This document shows positions 24,549 to 34,100 of a stretch of DNA of 39,669 nt, piece by piece (positions within the stretch are counted from its first letter, which is position 1; each line of letters opens with the position of its first letter). Made by a program: the position numbers and the translations under genes. Source of the DNA: Candidatus Palauibacter polyketidifaciens (GTDB taxonomy: Bacteria > Gemmatimonadota > Gemmatimonadetes > Palauibacterales > Palauibacteraceae); contig NZ_CANPVO010000036.1 of assembly GCF_947581785.1 (NCBI RefSeq), forward strand, positions 79,490 through 119,158. The letters are read 5' to 3'. The notes under the pieces are model-generated. The model was given only the letters and a program-made list of their open reading frames with translations. It was not told where the DNA came from and searched no databases.

Positions 24549-26708
24549 GTGCCGTGCGGTCTCCGTGGCATTCGCGGTGCGCCGGTCTTGATCGTGGTCG
24601 TCCTGCTCGCCTGTGAAGAGGCCACGAGTGGCCCCGCTCCGGTCCCCGTGCCACCTCTCCCCTCGTCCGCTCTCTCGGGGGACCGGGCGGCCCTGGGGGC
24701 CCTGTACGAAGCGACCGGCGGGCCCAACTGGACCCGGCGCGACAACTGGATGTCCGAAGCGCCGGTGGACGCGTGGCAGGGAGTCGTAGCCAATCCCGCC
24801 GGCGACGTACTCCGCTTGACGCTGGCGAACAACAACCTGAGAGGCCGGATCCCGCCGGAGCTGGGGAACCTCGTCGCCCTGGAGAAACTGGAGTTGTCCC
24901 GGAACAGGCTTGCGGGCCTGATCCCTCCCGAGCTGGGGCACCTCGCCAGCCTCGAGGAGCTGCAGCTGTCCGGGAACAACCTCACGGGATCCGTCCCGCC
25001 GGAATTCGGTCGGTTGGCGCGGCTTCAGCTGCTTTCCGTATCGCATAACCCGCGTCTGGCGGGCCCCCTCCCGGTCAGCCTGATGGTTCTGGACCGGCTG
25101 GAGAGGATCGAGACGGCCGGCACGGCTCTGTGTGCCTCCGCCGATCCCGACTTCCAGGCGTGGACGCTGGGTGTCACAGGACAGTTGCCTCGCTGCCTCG
25201 ACGATACGGGCCCCACGACCGTGTATCTTATGCAGGCGGTACAATCAAGATCGATTCCCGTGCCGCTGGTCGCGGACAGGTCGGCGTTGCTGAGGGTGTT
25301 CGTGACGGTCCCGGACTCGACCACCGCGACGATCCCGCCCGTGCGGGCCACCTTCCACGTGGACGGCGCGACGACGTACACCGCGGAGATTCCGGCCGGG
25401 GGAGGGGTCATTCCGACGACGGTGAGCGAGGACCGTTGGGTGGCGTCGGCGAACGCGCCCATTCCCGGCGAGGTCATGCGCCCGGGGCTGGAACTGGTAG
25501 TCGAGATCGACCCCGAGGGGACGCTGGACGCCTCACTCGGTATCTCGCGGCGGATCCCGGAGCAGGGCCGCCTGACCGTGGATGTGCTGGAAATGCCCGT
25601 GCTCGAGCTCACGCTGATCCCCTTCCTGTGGGGAGAGGCGCCGGACGAGGAGATCGTGGAGATGATCGATGCCATGGCGGCCGACCCCGAGCGCCATCCC
25701 CTGCTGCACGACACGCGCACGCTTCTGCCTGTCTCGGGGCTGAAGGTGACGGCGCACGAACCCGTGCTGAGTAGCAGCAACCTTGATCTCGACCTGATCC
25801 GCCAGACCCGCCTGATCAGAATCTTCGAGCACGGGGATGGCCACTACATGGGCATGATGTCGGGTCCGATGGCGGGGGCCGCCGGCCGCGGCGAGATTGC
25901 GGGGCGCACGAGTGTCTCGCGCCCCTACTCTGCAACCATCGCGCACGAACTCGGGCACAACATGAACCTCTTGCACGCCCCGTGCGGGAATCCCGACGGG
26001 GTCGATCCATCGTATCCTCACGCCAACGGGACCATCGGCGACTGGGGGTACGACTACTGGCAGTCGCTGGTAGCACCGGGGGCGCACCGGGACCTCATGT
26101 CCTACTGCAACCCCAAATGGATCAGCGGTTATCACTTCAACAGAGCCCTCCAGTTTCGCCTGGCGGACGAAGACGCCGCGCCCGCTGCCACGCGGGGGGG
26201 AGACGTCGCGGCGGGAGGCCACTCCGCCCGATCGCTGCTGCTGTGGGGCGGTGTAGACGCTGCGGGCATGCCTTTCCTCGAACCCGCCTTCGTTGTCGAC
26301 GCCCCGACCACACTTCCCGAGACCGGAGCCGGCGCGTTCGAGCTTGAGGGACGGACCCGCTGGGGCGAGGTGCTGTTCTCGCTTGGTTTCGACATGCCGG
26401 AAGTGGCAGACGGAGGAGGCAATTCCGCCTTCGTGTTCGTCCTCCCGACGGATCCGCAGTGGCCGGGCGAGCTGGCTTCCATCGTGCTCTCCGGGCCGGG
26501 CGGGACCGCATTGCTCGACGGCGACACGGATCGACCCATGCTCATCCTGCGGAATGCGCGGACGGGACAGGTGCGTGCCTTCCTGAGTGATCCGCCCCCC
26601 GCCTCGTTGGCCCGCAGCGTCGTGGATGTCGGGGCCCTCCCGCCGGAGCCGGGCCTCGATGCGCTGTTCAGCCGCGGGCTCCCGGCCCCCCGCGAGTGGC
26701 GACGTTGA
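24549..26708 (+). CDS. Lipoprotein with leucine-rich repeats and metzincin-type zinc protease
   Basis: A 719-residue surface or periplasmic protein. From the GTG at 24549 the signal ends in a good lipobox (VLLAC, Cys22). Residues about 37-75 form an LRR cap (ALYEATGGPNWTRRDNW), followed by about four plant-type LRRs (about 86-185) of the form L-x-L-x-x-N-x-L-x-G-x-I-PPELG. After a beta-rich spacer comes the zinc site AHELGHNMNLLHAPCG: His466, Glu467, His470 and His476 in HExxHxxNxxH spacing, with DLMSYC (Met517) as a Met-turn, both metzincin features. A C-terminal beta-rich region follows. The LRRs probably choose a protein target or anchor the protease at a surface. The closest peptidase family is uncertain; M66-like or snapalysin-like enzymes are candidates. 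Confidence 0.9.
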   Translation: MPCGLRGIRGAPVLIVVVLLACEEATSGPAPVPVPPLPSSALSGDRAALGALYEATGGPNWTRRDNWMSEAPVDAWQGVVANPAGDVLRLTLANNNLRGRIPPELGNLVALEKLELSRNRLAGLIPPELGHLASLEELQLSGNNLTGSVPPEFGRLARLQLLSVSHNPRLAGPLPVSLMVLDRLERIETAGTALCASADPDFQAWTLGVTGQLPRCLDDTGPTTVYLMQAVQSRSIPVPLVADRSALLRVFVTVPDSTTATIPPVRATFHVDGATTYTAEIPAGGGVIPTTVSEDRWVASANAPIPGEVMRPGLELVVEIDPEGTLDASLGISRRIPEQGRLTVDVLEMPVLELTLIPFLWGEAPDEEIVEMIDAMAADPERHPLLHDTRTLLPVSGLKVTAHEPVLSSSNLDLDLIRQTRLIRIFEHGDGHYMGMMSGPMAGAAGRGEIAGRTSVSRPYSATIAHELGHNMNLLHAPCGNPDGVDPSYPHANGTIGDWGYDYWQSLVAPGAHRDLMSYCNPKWISGYHFNRALQFRLADEDAAPAATRGGDVAAGGHSARSLLLWGGVDAAGMPFLEPAFVVDAPTTLPETGAGAFELEGRTRWGEVLFSLGFDMPEVADGGGNSAFVFVLPTDPQWPGELASIVLSGPGGTALLDGDTDRPMLILRNARTGQVRAFLSDPPPASLARSVVDVGALPPEPGLDALFSRGLPAPREWRR

Positions 26709-26751
26709 GACGCACGAGCGTAGCTTCCCCGCCAGACCACGGACTGCGGCC

Positions 26752-27057
26752 ATGAGTCATCGAAAGTTCGCCGACCGGGACGGAACCCGGTGGGAAGTAC
26801 GCGTCTCCTCGAAGCATGAGTGGCGCTTCGATCCGGTCCCGGGAAATCCGCGCGCCCCGCGCCGGGCCCGGCCGCCGCTCTACGCGGGCGACGACCCGTT
26901 CGAACTCAGCGAGCGGGAACTCCAGTCCATACTCGGCAACGCGACGCCGAACCCGAAGGTCGATCGCGAGACTCCGGACGCCTCCCCCTTCGGGGACGTC
27001 TACGAGCCGCGCAGGAAGAAATCGCCCTTCCTCGATGACCTTGCCGAGGATGACTGA
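26752..27057 (+). CDS. Small charged cytoplasmic protein, unknown function
   Basis: A 101-residue product with no signal, membrane segment or recognised domain. It begins MSHRKFADRDGTRWEVRVSS, a short beta-rich opening, then has arginine/proline-rich and acidic stretches, an SERELQSIL helix, and ends in LAEDD. The composition suggests a soluble, partly disordered protein, possibly a nucleic-acid or ribosome binder, but this is guesswork. The ATG at 26752 lies 43 nt after the LRR-protease stop; the frame has normal GC-rich coding bias. It stops well before the inverted repeat at 27091. Confidence 0.7.
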   Translation: MSHRKFADRDGTRWEVRVSSKHEWRFDPVPGNPRAPRRARPPLYAGDDPFELSERELQSILGNATPNPKVDRETPDASPFGDVYEPRRKKSPFLDDLAEDD

Positions 27058-27090
27058 CCGCTGACCGACCGCCGCCCTCATGCGGCGTCC

Positions 27091-27141
27091 ATGCCGGCGT
27101 ACGCGAAACCGGCATCCGGATTCCGCCGTACGGGCCGGCAT
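27091..27141. terminator. Long inverted repeat in the VOC gene leader
   Basis: ATGCCGGCGTACG (27091-27103) pairs with CGTACGGGCCGGCAT (27127-27141) over 13 bp with a 2-nt bulge and a 23-nt loop. It starts 33 nt after the small-protein stop and ends 61 nt before the VOC start, so it may be a terminator without T-tract or a leader hairpin. Confidence 0.4.
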
Positions 27142-27202
27142 CTCGTCCCCGCCGGGTACGACCCGGCCGCAGTCTCACCCGACATCTCTCAGGAGGCAGG
27201 CG

Positions 27203-27967
27203 ATGTCTGAAACGCCGCTCGGCCGCTTCTGCTGGTACGAGCTTCTCACCACGGACCTCGAAGGCGCCCAGGACTTCTACCGGCAGGTCGTCGGCTGGGA
27301 GACCGGAACATGGCAGGGCGAAGGCCCGCCGTACATCACCTGGAACAACAACGGCACCCCGCTCGGCGGCGTGATGCAGCTGCCGGACGACGCTCTCGCC
27401 GACGGAGCCCCGGCCCACTGGCTGCCCTACCTGTCGACGCCCGACGTGGACGCGACGACGGCGCGGGCAGAACGGCTGGGGGGTGGCGTGATCCACCGCA
27501 TGGAGATCCCCGAAGTCGGCCGTATCTCGGTCCTCAGGGACCCCGACGGAGCGGTTTTCACGGCGTACCAGCCTTCCGAAGACACGCCCGGGCACGACGG
27601 GCCGCCCGCCCTCGGAGAGTTCTCCTGGCACGAGTTGATCGCAGGGGACCTCGAGGCGGCGTGGTCGTTCTACTCCGACCTGTTCGGCTGGGAGAAGACG
27701 ACCCAGATGGACATGGGCGAGGCCGGCATCTATCAGATGTACGGGCGCGACGGCAAGGAACTGGGCGGCATGATGACGCGGAGCGACGACATGCCGCCGC
27801 CGTGCTGGGGGCTCTACATCCTCGTGTCCGACGTGCACGCCTCTGCCGAGGTCGTGAAGGAGCTGGGCGGATCGGTCGTCGTGGGGCCGATGGAGGTCCC
27901 CGGCGGCGAGTTCATCCTGCAGGGCATCGACCCGCAGGGAGCCGCCTTCGCCCTGCACAGCAGGTAA
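27203..27967 (+). CDS. Two-domain VOC (glyoxalase/dioxygenase-fold) protein
   Basis: A 254-residue protein with AGGAGG (27191-27196) before the ATG. It contains two VOC modules in tandem: residues about 8-120 (GRFCWYELLTTDLEGAQDFY) and about 128-252 (GEFSWHELIAGDLEAAWSFY), each ending in a DP-x-GA-x-F strand. The layout is that of the CFP32/hydroxylase-like glyoxalase group in actinobacteria. Metal-ligand positions of true glyoxalase I are incomplete: the first-strand Glu or His is seen (YE, HE), but the closing Glu is not obvious (second module ends AAFALHSR). It may bind small molecules or metals rather than act on methylglyoxal. Cytoplasmic, probably its own transcription unit. Confidence 0.92.
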   Translation: MSETPLGRFCWYELLTTDLEGAQDFYRQVVGWETGTWQGEGPPYITWNNNGTPLGGVMQLPDDALADGAPAHWLPYLSTPDVDATTARAERLGGGVIHRMEIPEVGRISVLRDPDGAVFTAYQPSEDTPGHDGPPALGEFSWHELIAGDLEAAWSFYSDLFGWEKTTQMDMGEAGIYQMYGRDGKELGGMMTRSDDMPPPCWGLYILVSDVHASAEVVKELGGSVVVGPMEVPGGEFILQGIDPQGAAFALHSR

Positions 27968-28000
27968 GGACCCAGGCAGGCCTGAACGGGGCCGGCCGCG

Positions 28001-28645
28001 TCAGTTCCGCGACGCCGATCCCTCCCGGTCGGACAGCCCCGGCGGGGTCCCGAGAATCTCGGAGAGGATCACGGCGCGAGCGAGCGCGGGGTAGCGCTCG
28101 AGACGTCCCAGGGGACCGTCTCCCGGCGCGGAGGCACGCCGACTCGCCACACCCGGCGGACGCGATTCACCGAGCGGACGCGCCGCCGCGGGGCGAAGCG
28201 GCTCGCGCGGCGGGCTCGAGTGGACGGAGTGCGCCGGGGCCGAGGCAGGCGTGACCTGGCGTTGAGGTGAAGGTGCAGGGCGGATGAACGGAGGAGGCTC
28301 CGGGGCCTCCTCCGGATCCACATGCCCGACCATACTGCCCGGCCGGCCTTCGTCCGCGGCCTGCTGCATCTGCTGCTCGAGCTGGCGGCCCATGTCGCGC
28401 AGCTGTTCGCGCAGGCTCGGGCGCTTCGCCGGTGCGGTCGTCGCGACCCCCGCATCCGGCGGCAGGTTCGGCAACCCGGGCAGTTCCAGGGGCCCGTCCT
28501 CGCCCCTCGTCGGGTCCGATTCCGGCCCCTCCCCCAGCGCCTGTTCCTGCCGCTGCCGGTTCTTCTTCATCGCGGCGCCGATGCTGCGCACCCAGAGGAA
28601 GATCATCAGCAGAATCAGGGGAAGTGCCCCCTCGAGATCGGGCAT
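28001..28645 (-). CDS. Membrane-anchored proline-rich protein, third gene of nfeD-floA cluster
   Basis: A 214-residue protein with one N-terminal transmembrane helix (about 7-24, LPLILLMIFLWV), a charged stretch, a coiled-coil-like segment (REQLRDMGRQLEQQMQQAAD, about 80-99), a long proline/arginine-rich disordered part, and a hydrophobic C-terminal helix (YPALARAVILSEILGTPPGL). The start ATG overlaps the floA stop as TGATG, so translation is coupled. No enzyme motif. Position suggests a structural partner of the flotillin, comparable in location, not sequence, to the third gene of the Bacillus yqeZ-floA-yqfB operon. The C-terminal helix may be a docking peptide. Confidence 0.78.
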   Translation of the reverse strand: MPDLEGALPLILLMIFLWVRSIGAAMKKNRQRQEQALGEGPESDPTRGEDGPLELPGLPNLPPDAGVATTAPAKRPSLREQLRDMGRQLEQQMQQAADEGRPGSMVGHVDPEEAPEPPPFIRPAPSPQRQVTPASAPAHSVHSSPPREPLRPAAARPLGESRPPGVASRRASAPGDGPLGRLERYPALARAVILSEILGTPPGLSDREGSASRN

Positions 28646-29628
28646 CAGCCGTCCTTGTCGCTCTCCGGCGGCTTCGCTATGGATCTGCGCATCTGCGTGT
28701 CGCTCTGAATGTTGCGGTACTTCATGTAATCCATGATCCCGAGGTTGCCCTCACGGAACGCCTCGGCCATCGCGAGGGGAACCTCCGCCTCCGCCTTCAC
28801 GACTTCGGCCTGCATCTGCTCGACGAGCGCCCGGTTCTCCTGCTCCGAGGCGACCGCCATGGCCCGGCGCTCCTCCGCCTTCGCCTGCGCGATCCGCTTG
28901 TCCGCCTCCGCCTGGTCCGTCTGAAGCTCGGCGCCGATGTTCTTCCCCACGTCGACGTCGGCGATATCGATGGAGAGGATCTCGAACGCGGTCCCGGAGT
29001 CGAGCCCCTTCGCGAGCACCGTCTTCGAGATGTTGTCCGGGTTCTCGAGCACCGCCTTGTGGGATGAGGCCGACCCGATCGTCGACACGATCCCCTCGCC
29101 GACGCGCGCCAGGATCGTCTCCTCCCCCGCCCCGCCGACGAGGCGGTTGATGTTCGCCCGCACCGTCACCCGTGCCGTCGCGATGAGCTGGATCCCATCC
29201 TTCGCCATCGCGGCGACCTTCGGCGTCTGAATGACACGCGGATTGACCGAGACCTGCACCGCGTCGAGCACATCCCGTCCCGCTAGGTCGATCGCCGCGG
29301 CCTGCCGGAACGGCAGTTCAATCTGCGCCTTGTCCGCCGAGATGAGCGCATTCACGACGCGCTCCACGTCGCCCCCGGCGAGGAAGTGCGACTCCAGTTC
29401 GTTCGTGTGGAGCGGGAGCCCCGCCTTGTAGGAGCTGATGAGCGGGTAGACGATCCGCGGCGGAGGGATCTTCCGCAGGCGCATCCCCACCAGGCTTCCG
29501 AGGCCCACGCGGACCCCCGACGCGATCGCCGTGACCCAGAGCCGGATCGGCACGATCCAGGACAGAATGAGTACGCCGAGCGCGATGGCGATGAGGATGA
29601 TGATGCTGGTTCCCGCCAGTGGTTCCAT
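28645..29628 (-). CDS. floA: Flotillin-like protein FloA
   Basis: A 327-residue bacterial flotillin. FloA scaffolds membrane microdomains that gather signalling and protease complexes. The sequence matches the family from end to end: N-terminal membrane hairpin (about 7-28, [15 protein letters not shown]), then the conserved block [27 protein letters not shown] core with [20 protein letters not shown] and [20 protein letters not shown], and the C-terminal alanine/glutamate-rich coiled coil (about 245-300, [18 protein letters not shown]). Length is typical. It follows the NfeD gene by one base (TGA-T-ATG) and shares TGATG with the next gene, an arrangement kept in many phyla. Confidence 0.97.
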   Translation of the reverse strand: MEPLAGTSIIILIAIALGVLILSWIVPIRLWVTAIASGVRVGLGSLVGMRLRKIPPPRIVYPLISSYKAGLPLHTNELESHFLAGGDVERVVNALISADKAQIELPFRQAAAIDLAGRDVLDAVQVSVNPRVIQTPKVAAMAKDGIQLIATARVTVRANINRLVGGAGEETILARVGEGIVSTIGSASSHKAVLENPDNISKTVLAKGLDSGTAFEILSIDIADVDVGKNIGAELQTDQAEADKRIAQAKAEERRAMAVASEQENRALVEQMQAEVVKAEAEVPLAMAEAFREGNLGIMDYMKYRNIQSDTQMRRSIAKPPESDKDG

Positions 29629-29629
29629 A

Positions 29630-31066
29630 TCAGGCCTCGTTCCTGTGTTCGGATTCGGGAGATTGCTTGGCGCGGCGCACGAGAACCCGCCCGCTCGCGA
29701 CTTCGAGTACGCGTATGGGGGTCCCGGCCTCCAGCCAGGGACCTTCGGTCACGACGTGGATGCGCTCATCGTTGATGATCGCGACCCCCGTGGGCCGCAG
29801 ATCGGTCGACGTCACGCCGAGTTGGCCGACCAGATCCTCGCGTGGGGGCACGGAGAGATAGCCCGTCTCGCGGCTCGTCGAGGCGCGGAGGAATAGGCCG
29901 GAGAATCGGTTGCTGCGAGGCAGGTGCCGCACGAGTGCCCATCCGGCGACGCCCACCAGGATGATCGACAGGGAGACGAGCCCCGCCGCGTTGAACACCT
30001 GGTCGAAGGTCGGAACCTGGCCGACCATGCCCATGACGGCCGCCCCGAGTACCGCCCCCGTTCCCAGGATCCCTGCGATCCCGAAGCCGGGAATGACGAG
30101 GACTTCGAGCGCGATCAACACGACGCCGGCGCCGAAGAGGAGGATCTCCTCGATCCCCGCGAGGTGCACGAGGTGGTGCGCCCCGAAGAAGGCGGCCAGC
30201 GACGCGAGTCCCACCGCCCCCGCCACCCCGAAGCTCGGCGTCCGCACCTCCACGATGAGTCCGAGGAAGCCGAGACTCAGCAGCAACGGCGCGACCGCCG
30301 GGTTCGTCAGAAAGCGGACGATCGCCTCCGCCCAGTTCGGCTGGATTTCCCGCACCGGGGCCGCCGGAAGCCGCGTGACCTCGAGGAGTTCGATGAGGTC
30401 ACGAACCTCGCCATCCGCGACTCCGAGCGCCGTGGCTTCATCCGTGGTGAGGGTGAGCAGCCGGCCGGCTTCGCTCACGCCCGGGACCTCGATGCTCTCG
30501 TCGACCATCGCCTCCGCGACGAGCGGATCCAGCCCGCGTTCCTCGGCCAGCGCCCGGAACTCCGAGCGCATCGCGCTCACCATCTTCTCCGGCGCCTTCT
30601 CGCCCTCGCCGGTGACCGGCGTGGCGGCTCCGAGCGTGGAACCCGGCCGCATGTAGATCCGGTCGGTCGCGAGCGCGATCATCGCGCCCGCCGAGAGCGC
30701 GCGGCGGTTCACGTAGGCGTAGGTCGGGACCTCCGCGTCGCGCAGGTCGTCGATGATCTTCGACGCCGCGTCGACCCGGCCCCCGGGGGTATCGAGTTCG
30801 ATGATCACGGCGGGCGCCCCGGACTCCGCCGCTTCCGAGAGCGCGCGAGCCACGAACGGGGCCACGCCGAGTTCGATCGTACCGGAGATCGGCACCCGAA
30901 CGACCGTGGCCGCGGACTGCGCGACGGGCGCGGACTGCGCGAGGACGGTACCGAGTCCCGGCGGCACGGGCCCGCCCGAGGCGGACACCGCCACCACCGC
31001 CAGCCCGAGGGCGAGCACCGGCGCCGGCAGCCCCGTGAGGCCCGGTTTCATTCCCTGTCTCGTCAT
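29630..31066 (-). CDS. NfeD family membrane serine protease
   Basis: About 478 residues. NfeD1b proteins cleave membrane-associated substrates and work with flotillins. The N-terminal ClpP-like protease domain has [20 protein letters not shown] and the candidate nucleophile Ser125 in RRALSAGAM; the general-base Lys is probably Lys157 or Lys161 ([10 protein letters not shown]). Four to six transmembrane helices follow (about 255-400, including [14 protein letters not shown] and [20 protein letters not shown]), then a C-terminal OB-fold domain ([19 protein letters not shown]). The start is uncertain: ATG codons at 31075, 31066 and 31051 and a TTG at 31084 are in frame; all yield a signal-like N-terminus and no ribosome site is decisive. 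Directly upstream of floA. Confidence 0.93.
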   Translation of the reverse strand: MTRQGMKPGLTGLPAPVLALGLAVVAVSASGGPVPPGLGTVLAQSAPVAQSAATVVRVPISGTIELGVAPFVARALSEAAESGAPAVIIELDTPGGRVDAASKIIDDLRDAEVPTYAYVNRRALSAGAMIALATDRIYMRPGSTLGAATPVTGEGEKAPEKMVSAMRSEFRALAEERGLDPLVAEAMVDESIEVPGVSEAGRLLTLTTDEATALGVADGEVRDLIELLEVTRLPAAPVREIQPNWAEAIVRFLTNPAVAPLLLSLGFLGLIVEVRTPSFGVAGAVGLASLAAFFGAHHLVHLAGIEEILLFGAGVVLIALEVLVIPGFGIAGILGTGAVLGAAVMGMVGQVPTFDQVFNAAGLVSLSIILVGVAGWALVRHLPRSNRFSGLFLRASTSRETGYLSVPPREDLVGQLGVTSTDLRPTGVAIINDERIHVVTEGPWLEAGTPIRVLEVASGRVLVRRAKQSPESEHRNEA

Positions 31067-31112
31067 GGGTCGCATGGGCTGCAATCTAACGGTGCGGTCG
31101 ATCGGCTGCCCG

Positions 31113-34100
31113 TCAGCCGCCCGGCCGGTCCGGCAGGGCGACCGGTTCGCCCGCGGACGGCCGCACGCCTTCCGAGTACAGTTGGGCGTTCAGCGCCGGC
31201 ACGCGCGTCTCGATGAGCGCGTTGAGCCGGTCCAGCAACTCCGGCATCACGTTCCAGACCTCGTCGACCTGCCACAGGTGGTCCGCGGTCGGGACCGTGG
31301 ACGAACCCTGGATCGCGTTCGCCACGCCGGCGTTCCTGCGCGCATCCCCCAGCTCGTCGCGAATCTCCTCCACCTCCTCCTCGATCGCCTCAAGCTCCTC
31401 TTCCAGTCCCTCGGGCGCCTCGTCCGCGCCCTCGATCAGCTCCGCCGCCGCGGACAGCTGCTCCTCGATCGCGTCGAGGGCCTGCCCCGCCTCGTAGATC
31501 GGGCCCGCCATGGCGTGGAGGCTCATCAGCGCCTCCTGCCGCGCCATCCGATCCACCCGGCTCATCGGCCGCCTGGGCTCCGCGACGACCTCGACGGTAG
31601 CCGAATGCGTCTCGTCCCCCGCCTCCATGCTCACCGTGTACTCGCCGGGCAGGACGATCGGGCCCTGCGGTGCGCCGCCGAAGAAGCCGCCGCCTCCGCC
31701 GGGGCCGCCGCCCGGGCCACCCTCGCGCTCGTACGGCGCGTCGTGACGCCAGTCCCAGATCACCTCGTTGATACCGACTTCCGCGGGCGCCTCCAGCGTA
31801 CGCACATGTACCCCCGAGGCGTCGGAAATCTTCAGCGAGAAGGGCGGATCGTCCGGCTCGGCGGCGTCCTCGCCTCCATCTTCGTCGCCGGCGTCGCCCC
31901 CTTCTCCGTCGTCTCCATCCCCGTTGTCACCGTCGCCGTCTTCGCCCTCGTCGTCTTCCTCGGCCACGGCCTCGCCCGGGGCATCGCGCAGGTAGTAGCG
32001 GATCCGGGCGCCGCGCGGCGGGTTCGGCGCGCTGTACGTCGCGCCGTAGAAGGGCCAGTCCCCCTTCTCCGTCCACATGATCGAACGGTCGCCGAACACG
32101 CGTCCCGCCTCCGCCAGCATCCCCTCGGAGAGGGCTTCGAGCGGCGCCACGTCGGCCAGGATCCAGGCGCTGCGCCCGTGCGTGCCGACGATGAGGTCGT
32201 TCTCGCGCGGGTGCACGAGGAGGTCGTCCACCGGGACCGTGGGCAGGTTGTTCTTGAGCTGAACCCAGCTTTCGCCGCGGTCCACGGAGACGAACACACC
32301 GACCTCGTTCCCGATGAAGAGGAGGTTCGGCGCCCGGTGGTGCTCGACGATCACGTTCACCGACCACAGGTCCGGCAGCCCGTTCGCGATCGCCCGCCAG
32401 CTCTGCCCGTAGTCTTCGCTCACGTAGGCGTAGGGCGCGTAGTCGCCGTTCCGGTGCCCGTCGAAGGTGGCGTAGACGCGCCCCTCCACGTGGTGCGACG
32501 GCTCCACCCGGCTCACATAGGTCCGCTCCGGGAGGCCCGGGATGCGGTCGACGACGTTCTCCCACGTCTCCCCGTCGTCTCTCGACACCTGCAGGTTTCC
32601 GTCGTCCGTCCCCGCGTAGATCAACCCCGGCGCGAGCGGCGACTCCTCCACCGAGGTCAGGTTCCCGTAATTGGCGATCCCGTCGTTGAGCGACATCTGC
32701 GGCTCGGAGCCGGAGACACCCATGATCTCCAGCTCCTCGCGGTCGATCTGCTTCGTGAGATCGAGCCCCCCGACCTCCTCCCACGACATCCCGTAGTCCC
32801 GCGAGCGCAGCAGGTAGTTCGCGCCCAGGTAGACGGTGGCCGGATCGTGCGGCGAGAGCAGGAGCGGCGAGTTCCAGTTGTAGCGGTAGGCCTTCGTCGT
32901 GTCCCCATCCGCCCGCGGCCCGACGATGGGGCGCATCGGGATCTTCTCGCCCGTCGTCAGGTCGTAGCGGTTCATGTTCCCGCCCTGCGACTCGGAGTAG
33001 ACGATCGTCGAGTCCGTCGGGTCCACGATCGTGAAGAACCCGTCCCCGTAGGCCGTCTCGTACCAGTCCTGGTGGCGGATGCCGTGGAAGGAGCGCGTGT
33101 TCGAGGGCCCGCACCACGCGTCGTTGTCCTGCAGCCCGCCGCACACCGCGTAGGGCGTCCGCATGTCGTACCCGATCGTGTAGAACTGGCCGAGCGCGAT
33201 GTTGTCGAACATGCGCCAGTGCGCGGCCCCATCCCACGAGGCGGCGACCCCGCCGTCGCTGCCCAGGATCAGGTGGTCCGGGTCCTCCGGGTTGATCCAC
33301 AGCTGGTGGTGGTCGACGTGGATCTGCACGGCACCGTCGTTGCGGAACGTCCGTCCTCCGTCATCCGAAATGGAGAGCTGCGTGCCGAGCACGTAGATGC
33401 GGTCGGGGTTGCTCGGGTCGATGCGAACCTGGGAGTAGTACATCGGCCGCGGGTTGGTGTCCGACACCTTCTCCCACGTCTCGCCGCGGTCCGTGGAGCG
33501 GAAGAGCCCGCCCTGGCGGGGACCGCCGCCTCCGCCGCCGAAGCCCTGCCCCGGCCGCCGCGGATCCGCCTCGACGAGCGCGTAGACGAGGTTGCCGTCC
33601 TGGCGGTAGATGTCGATTCCGATGCGGCCCTTGTCGCCGTCGGGCAGGCCCTCGGTGAGTTCCGTCCAGTTGTCGCCGCCGTCCACCGTGCGGTAGAGGC
33701 CGCTCCCCGGCCCGCCGCCGTTGAATCCCCAGCCGGTCCGCTGCCGCTGGTACATCGCCGCGAAGATCGTGTTGGGGTCGGCGGGGTCCATCGCGAGGTC
33801 GATCGCGCCCGTGTGGTCGTCGACGTACAGCACCTTCTCCCACGTATCGCCGCCGTCGCGGGTCCGGAAGACGCCGCGCTCGGGGTTCGCACCCCAGAGA
33901 TCCCCCATCGCGGCCACGTGGACGACGTCGGGGTTGCGCGGATGGATGAGGATGCGGGCGATGTGCTTCGTCGCCTCAAGGCCCATGTGCATCCAGGTGT
34001 TCCCGCCGTCCGTCGACTTGTAGACGCCGTTCCCCCACGGGGAGGACTGACGGTTCTGCGGCTCGCCCGTCCCCACCCACACGAGGTTCGGGTTCGCCTG

